The notes under the pieces: model-generated
Seen by the model: the letters and a program-made list of their open reading frames with translations, nothing else
Told to the model about the DNA's origin: nothing
Database searches by the model: none
Position numbers and translations under genes: made by a program
Part shown: positions 59,063-64,000 of the stretch, piece by piece
Numbering within the stretch: the stretch's first letter is position 1
Layout of the letters: every line of letters starts with the position of its first letter
Source: Gammaproteobacteria bacterium
Lineage (GTDB): Bacteria; Pseudomonadota; Gammaproteobacteria; Pseudomonadales; Pseudohongiellaceae
DNA: 64,000 bases
NCBI GenBank assembly: GCA_008081045.1
Contig: VMDC01000001.1
Location: 124,001-188,000 of the forward strand
Direction: 5' to 3'

Positions 59063-61570
59063 ATGACTACGAAGATCGCCCGGCTCTATTCCCACTCTGT
59101 TTTTGAAAGGCCAAAGCTGGTCATTGTCATGCTGCTGGCGCTGGTGGTCTTTTTTGCCTGGCATGCGCAGAATTTCCGGCTGGATGCGTCTGCAGACTCC
59201 TTGCTGCTGGAAAATGACCCCGATCTTGAATTCTCAAGGGAGATCAACAACCGCTACGGCACGGCCGATTCGGTAACTGTTGCCTACTCTCCTGACGGTA
59301 ACTTATTTGACCCTGCCGAACTGCAGGTGCTCGAACGCCTCAGTGAAGATCTTCTGGCCATTGATCGGGTGGAATCTGTGAACAGTATTCTGACCGTGCC
59401 AATTTTTGGTGATACCCCACTCACCGGTATCTCTGAAGATTATCTGACCCTGCTGGCACCGGAAACCGATCTTGCTGCGGCGCAAGAGGAGATCATGACC
59501 AGTCCGGTTTTCCGCAATGCGCTGCTGAGTCCTGACGGTGAGACAGCCGGTATTCAGGTGAGCTTTGCCCTCGACGAAAAAGCCCGCTCGTTGGTTAATC
59601 GTCGCTCGGAGCTGAGGAATCTGAGCCGCGCCGGTGACGCCAGCCCTGAACAGTTGGCCGAGCTGAGTCAGGTTGAGGCGGAATACGCCAGTTACAGCGT
59701 GCAGGCGGCAGATCGGCAGCACGAATTGATCAGTGAAATACGGGCAACGCTCGATAGATATCGGGATGGCGCGGAGATTTATCTGGGCGGCGCACCAATG
59801 ATAGCCGACGATTTGGTGACCTTTGTGCAGGGCGATCTCAGTAGCTTCAGTATCGCCGTGGTTCTTCTTATTGTCTTTGCCCTCGGTCTTATTTTTCGCA
59901 AGTTACGATGGGTGGCAATACCGCTGGCCTGTTGCGCGGTTGCCGGCGTCATCATGGTCGGGGTCCTCGGACTGATGGACTGGCGTGTCACCGTTGTTTC
60001 TTCTAATTTTATTTCATTGCTGTTGATCATCACGATTTCACTCACCGTGCATCTGACCGTACGCTATCGGGAATTAAGGGCGACCCGACACCACAGTGAT
60101 CACGATAAGCTGCTCAGGCATGCGGTTCTCAGCATGTATCGCCCCTGCCTATACACGGCATTGACTACCCTGGTTGCGTTCGGTTCTCTGGTTGTGAGCG
60201 GGATTTTGCCAATAATCACGTTTGGCTGGATGATGATGATGGGTGTGGTGACCGCTTTACTGGTCGCCTTCACACTTTTTCCTTCTATCATGAGCTTGCT
60301 CAAGACCGACGAAAGCCAGCTCGGTACTGGCCTTCGTCTGAATTTGACCGGCTTTCTCGCCCGTGCGACAGACAGGTTGAACAACACCGTGCTGGTGATC
60401 TACGGTCTGATACTGCTGTTCAGCGTGATTGGACTGAGCCAGTTGAGGGTGGAAAACAGCTTCATCGATTACTTCAGAGAAAGCACAGAAATTTATCAGG
60501 GCATGAGCCTGTTTGATGAGAAGCTCGGTGGCACTCTGTCCTTTGATGTTGTGGTCGATCTGCCAGATGGCGGCGCGCCATTCGACGACGGATTTGATGA
60601 TGGATTCGACGACGGATTTGATGATGGATTCGATGACGGGTTTTCAGACAGCGGCAGTGATGACGCCTATTGGTTTACTGCCCCCAAAATGGCACAGATC
60701 AAAGCCATCCATGAATACCTTGATGCCGATCTGCAAACCGGCAAGGTGCTCTCGTTCGGCGCCATTGTGCAACTGGCTGAAAAACTCAATGGCAACCAGG
60801 AAGTAGACGGGTTTCTCTGGGCAATCCTGTACAACCGGATTCCCGAGGCGCTGAAGGATACTGTCCTGACCCCCTTTATCTCAGTCGCTGACAACCAGAC
60901 CCGATTCAATGTCCGGGTGATCGAATCGGCGCCCGATCTGAATCGCAATGAGCTGTTGCAGCGCATAGAGCGCGGCGTTGAAGAAGAGTTTGGTCTGGCG
61001 GACGAGGACGTGCGCGTTACCGGTATTCTGGTGATGTATAACAACGTCCTGCAGAGCCTGTTTCAATCACAGATTCTGACGCTCGGAGTGGTGATGCTGG
61101 CCATCATGCTGATGTTTCTCGCGCTTTTTCGCTCGCTCTCCATCGCGGTGATCTGCATTATCCCCAATGCCATTGCTGCCGCATTTGTCCTCGGCATCAT
61201 GGGTTGGGCAAACATTCCGCTGGATATCATGACCATCACAATCGCAGCGATTTCCGTTGGCATCGGCGTCGACAATACCATTCACTACATGCACCGGTTT
61301 AAGCGCGAATTTCCCCGCTTCGGTGATTACCGCGCAACCATGCATTTCTGTCACAACAGCATCGGGCGAGCTATGTATTTTACGTCGATGACTATTGTCG
61401 CCGGCTTTTCTATTCTGGCGCTGTCGAATTTCATTCCGACGATTGTATTCGGACTGTTGACCAGTCTTGCCATGCTGGTTGCCTTGACCGGCTCTCTGAC
61501 CCTGTTGCCCCAGCTGCTTATCTCTTTCAAACCTCTCGGTGCTGAGGAGGGTTCTGGTGGCCATGTCTGA
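59063..61570 (+). CDS. MMPL/RND-superfamily transporter with an FDDG-repeat loop
   Basis: AISVGIGVDNTIHYMHRFKREF; two TM blocks; FDDG x5 insert; alternative start at 59051. Confidence 0.93.
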   Translation: MTTKIARLYSHSVFERPKLVIVMLLALVVFFAWHAQNFRLDASADSLLLENDPDLEFSREINNRYGTADSVTVAYSPDGNLFDPAELQVLERLSEDLLAIDRVESVNSILTVPIFGDTPLTGISEDYLTLLAPETDLAAAQEEIMTSPVFRNALLSPDGETAGIQVSFALDEKARSLVNRRSELRNLSRAGDASPEQLAELSQVEAEYASYSVQAADRQHELISEIRATLDRYRDGAEIYLGGAPMIADDLVTFVQGDLSSFSIAVVLLIVFALGLIFRKLRWVAIPLACCAVAGVIMVGVLGLMDWRVTVVSSNFISLLLIITISLTVHLTVRYRELRATRHHSDHDKLLRHAVLSMYRPCLYTALTTLVAFGSLVVSGILPIITFGWMMMMGVVTALLVAFTLFPSIMSLLKTDESQLGTGLRLNLTGFLARATDRLNNTVLVIYGLILLFSVIGLSQLRVENSFIDYFRESTEIYQGMSLFDEKLGGTLSFDVVVDLPDGGAPFDDGFDDGFDDGFDDGFDDGFSDSGSDDAYWFTAPKMAQIKAIHEYLDADLQTGKVLSFGAIVQLAEKLNGNQEVDGFLWAILYNRIPEALKDTVLTPFISVADNQTRFNVRVIESAPDLNRNELLQRIERGVEEEFGLADEDVRVTGILVMYNNVLQSLFQSQILTLGVVMLAIMLMFLALFRSLSIAVICIIPNAIAAAFVLGIMGWANIPLDIMTITIAAISVGIGVDNTIHYMHRFKREFPRFGDYRATMHFCHNSIGRAMYFTSMTIVAGFSILALSNFIPTIVFGLLTSLAMLVALTGSLTLLPQLLISFKPLGAEEGSGGHV
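60581..60640 (+). repeat. In-frame 12-bp tandem repeat (FDDG x5), arranged as 24-bp units
   Basis: ttcgacgacggatttgatgatgga occurs twice exactly, then ttcgatgacggg. Confidence 0.95.
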
Positions 61571-61664
61571 GTGGCACTGCTGCAAGCGCAGATTAAGCGA
61601 TCACAAGGCCTCGCAAGGCGAGTAGAGATGCAGAAGCTGACACTCCGGATTTGATGAAACAATC

Positions 61665-62087
61665 ATGACAAGCGTCTCTTTCCCAATGATACGGGTCGGC
61701 TGGTGGCTTGGCAGCGCAATGTTGCTTGCGGCGTGCAACAGGACCGAGCCTGCGGCCGAAGCGCCGATGAGCCTGCTGGCCGCCTACATGCAGGATCCTG
61801 CGGCCGTTGAGCGCGGTGCCAGAATATACGACGGAACCTGTGCTCAGTTCTGTCACGAAGCAGAACCCCGCGTCGGGGAGGAAGTGAATCTGTTCGACTG
61901 TCAGTGGCGTTATGGCAATACCGCCGATGAGATTTTTCAGATAACAACATCAGGCATTCCGGGTACCCGGATGGTGGGTTATGGCAATAACTTTCCTGAA
62001 GGAAAACAGGACCTTTGGAAGTTGATTGCCTTCATAAAGACCAAGCAGCCTGAGTGTGAGACCAGTGAAATGCAAAAGATTCAATGA
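61665..62087 (+). CDS. Exported c-type cytochrome with CX3CH haem-binding motif
   Basis: YDGTCAQFCHEAEP; downstream GTRMVGYGNNFPEG candidate Met ligand; lipobox-like MLLAACN. Confidence 0.78.
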   Translation: MTSVSFPMIRVGWWLGSAMLLAACNRTEPAAEAPMSLLAAYMQDPAAVERGARIYDGTCAQFCHEAEPRVGEEVNLFDCQWRYGNTADEIFQITTSGIPGTRMVGYGNNFPEGKQDLWKLIAFIKTKQPECETSEMQKIQ

Positions 62088-62098
62088 GGAAGGAAACC

Positions 62099-62689
62099 AT
62101 GTACAGCACCCAGGAAGATGACAGTCCGGCCACTCGGACTCCAGCCAGATCCGGATTTATGGATGAGAAGCTGTTTAAGTCGCGCGCCATCACCCTATTC
62201 GGCAGTATTGATGACAAGCTTGCCCGATCGGTCACTGAGCGGCTTCTGGCACTGGCCTCAGACGGCGATGACCCGATCACGCTATACATCAGCTCGCCCG
62301 GCGGTCACGTTGAATCCGGCGATGTGATTTATGACATGATCAAATTCATTCAGCCGGTGGTCAAAGTGGTCGGCACGGGCTGGGTGGCCAGCGCGGCAAC
62401 AACGATCTATCTGGCCGCAGAGAAAGAAAATCGCTTTTCTTTGCCGAATACCCGCTTTCTGGTGCATCAGCCTTTGGGTGGTGCCCGTGGCGATGCGACC
62501 GATATCGCTATTCAGGCAGAGCAGATTGTCAAAATGAGAGCGCGGATTAATCAGCTGATCGCAAACGAAACGGGCCAGCCCCTTGATCGTGTTGCCCAGG
62601 ATACAGATCGCGATTACTGGATGACCGTGGAAGAGGCCGTTGAATATGGCATCGTAGGTAAAGTCATCAGCTCTGTTTCAGAGATCTAG
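62099..62689 (+). CDS. ClpP-like serine protease
   Basis: TLYISSPGGHVESGDVIYDMI; GWVASAATTIYLAA (Ser); RFLVHQPLGG (His); DRVAQDTDRDYWMT (Asp). Confidence 0.9.
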   Translation: MYSTQEDDSPATRTPARSGFMDEKLFKSRAITLFGSIDDKLARSVTERLLALASDGDDPITLYISSPGGHVESGDVIYDMIKFIQPVVKVVGTGWVASAATTIYLAAEKENRFSLPNTRFLVHQPLGGARGDATDIAIQAEQIVKMRARINQLIANETGQPLDRVAQDTDRDYWMTVEEAVEYGIVGKVISSVSEI

Positions 62690-63174
62690 TTGTTCGAATC
62701 TGATGCCGCCTGGCCGGCGACTTTCCTGAAGATTGCCTGGCGGCCCTGCGACAGCGCGCACACGACCATGAATTCGGGCTGACAGCTGGCGGCGGACAGT
62801 ACGGCCGTCTTGGCGTCCAGTAATTCAGCCCGGATGACGCCGGTGGCGCCGGCGTATTCGACCTCTACGCGGGCAATATTACCGTCTATCTTGCCGTCTC
62901 CGCTGGACCAGATCTGCCCCATGGATTCTATCTGGGTGATCTTCAGCAACCCGTTGTCTGCTGTCACCCCGATTCTGAACAGGGTGCCCTCAGCGAGCCA
63001 TTCTCCTTCCCAGTCCGCGTTTGCTATCTGAGTCTGGGCCGTCACCGGCCCCTGCGTGGCGCTCAGAATCGTCAGCAGCAATGCCATCAAGCCTCGCCGT
63101 TGCATTGCCCGGCCGTGTGGTCGGGCAGATTGCCGCGTTCGCTTCTGCAGTAATCTCTGAATTGGCTTAAGCAA
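62686..63174 (-). CDS. Hypothetical exported protein
   Basis: N-terminal hydrophobic stretch LMALLLTILSATQGPVTAQT; overlaps the adjacent NnrU-like gene by 8 nt. Confidence 0.6.
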   Translation of the reverse strand: MLKPIQRLLQKRTRQSARPHGRAMQRRGLMALLLTILSATQGPVTAQTQIANADWEGEWLAEGTLFRIGVTADNGLLKITQIESMGQIWSSGDGKIDGNIARVEVEYAGATGVIRAELLDAKTAVLSAASCQPEFMVVCALSQGRQAIFRKVAGQAASDSNN

Positions 63175-63727
63175 AGTTCAATCCCACGCCAAACAGTTGT
63201 CCATGAAACAGGGCCACCAGGGCGTACAAGAGCGATCCAAGCAGAATCGCGATTGCATCCCAAACAATATCCGGGGCGCGCGAGACAGGCCTCGCAGTTA
63301 CCCACATCGTAACAAACTTTAGCATGCTCCATATCGCGAAGCTGCCGAATAGCAGAATCGAAGCGAGATCGCCATTTGACCAGAGATGCGCAAGCCCCCA
63401 GATTCCGACCCCCAAAAGCATGGGATTGCGGGTTACTGCAGCGAGGTGAGAGAGAGGGATATTGCCGGCGGTCACCAGGATTATCCCCGGCAACATCAGA
63501 AAGTGACTGACCACACGCCACTCGAACGGTGGCTGCCAGACCATGAAAAAAGTGGCCTGGCTTTTGCCCAGCACAATCAGTCCGAGACCGATGGCAGTTG
63601 CCAGACTGAAGGTGCCTTTATAGGCAGCCTCTGAAGGCAGTTTGACAACCACGCGATCGCGTAATCCCGTCTCGCGCAGCAGGTGTGGGATAAAAAACAG
63701 CAGCAGGCCAACAACGAGAAGGGGCAT
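63167..63727 (-). CDS. NnrU-family membrane protein
   Basis: SLATAIGLGLIVLGK...FLMLPGIILVTAGNIPLSHLAAVTRNPMLLGVGIWGLAHLWSNGDLASILLFG. Confidence 0.85.
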   Translation of the reverse strand: MPLLVVGLLLFFIPHLLRETGLRDRVVVKLPSEAAYKGTFSLATAIGLGLIVLGKSQATFFMVWQPPFEWRVVSHFLMLPGIILVTAGNIPLSHLAAVTRNPMLLGVGIWGLAHLWSNGDLASILLFGSFAIWSMLKFVTMWVTARPVSRAPDIVWDAIAILLGSLLYALVALFHGQLFGVGLNFA

Positions 63728-63734
63728 GTGCCTG

Positions 63735-64000
63735 TTACGCTTTGGCCAGCGTGCTGTTCTGCCTGAAACTGTGCTTGCTGAGAGGAAGCTCCCTGATTCG
63801 CTGACCGGTCAGAATATAAATTGCATTCGTGACCGCCGCGGCGATCGGTGGCGTTGCGGGTTCACCCAGTCCACCGAGGCTGGCTCCTGACTCGATCAGA
63901 TGCACATCGATTTCCGGCGAAGTTGCCATTCGGACCATTTCATAATCAGGAAAGTTGTTCTGACTGACCCGACCCTCCTTTATCGTGATTTCGCCGTACA
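63735..64000 (-). CDS. C-terminal part of a molybdopterin-dependent oxidoreductase large subunit (IorB-like), truncated by the window edge
   Basis: YGEITIKEGRVSQNNFPDYEMVRMATSPEIDVHLIESGASLGGLGEPATPPIAAAVTNAIYILTGQRIRELPL; open to the edge. Confidence 0.85.
   Translation of the reverse strand, partial: YGEITIKEGRVSQNNFPDYEMVRMATSPEIDVHLIESGASLGGLGEPATPPIAAAVTNAIYILTGQRIRELPLSKHSFRQNSTLAKA

Noticed and set aside
60581-60640. Short regular repeat considered as a CRISPR-like or intergenic repeat
   Set aside because: Contiguous 12/24-bp units without spacers, entirely in frame inside the MMPL gene; a coding tandem repeat.
1-64000. tRNA/rRNA genes, transposases, integrases, prophage or defence islands
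   Set aside because: On reading, no T-loop-like tRNA signatures, rRNA-like stretches, transposase motifs or flanking direct/inverted repeats were seen. A tRNAscan-SE, Infernal and ISfinder run would be decisive.

Overview
This looks like a continuous stretch of bacterial chromosome, probably gammaproteobacterial (inferred from gene content, not tested). It is gene-dense, with about 57 supportable CDSs. I found no rRNA, tRNA, CRISPR array, IS element or phage gene. Many products are exported hydrolases, beta-propeller proteins and redox proteins. Recognisable blocks are: malate synthase G; an Opu-type ABC transporter with a fused permease/binding protein; a malonate block (MadL, MadM, a MatB-like acyl-CoA synthetase and a PyrD-PyrK-type fusion); an N-terminal cytochrome c/PQQ-propeller quinoprotein; a GtrA/DprE1-like/DprE2-like/HAD-UbiA block resembling polyprenyl-phosphoryl-arabinose synthesis; a redoxin-like/cytochrome c/copper-monooxygenase fusion; and two MMPL/RND transporters around a redoxin, followed by a CX3CH cytochrome and a ClpP-like protease. 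The observations most worth a second look are the PyrDK-like fusion beside the malonate genes, a 30-bp palindrome in a long gap upstream of madL with possible ORF remnants, a strong terminator at about 5.9 kb with no annotated gene to terminate (small RNA candidate), two membrane-anchored DDWSF paralogues, the CX3CH haem motif, the redoxin-like domain lacking its cysteine, and the FDDG tandem repeat in an MMPL protein. I did not find a clear new defence or mobile system. All family calls come from reading motifs, with no database search.
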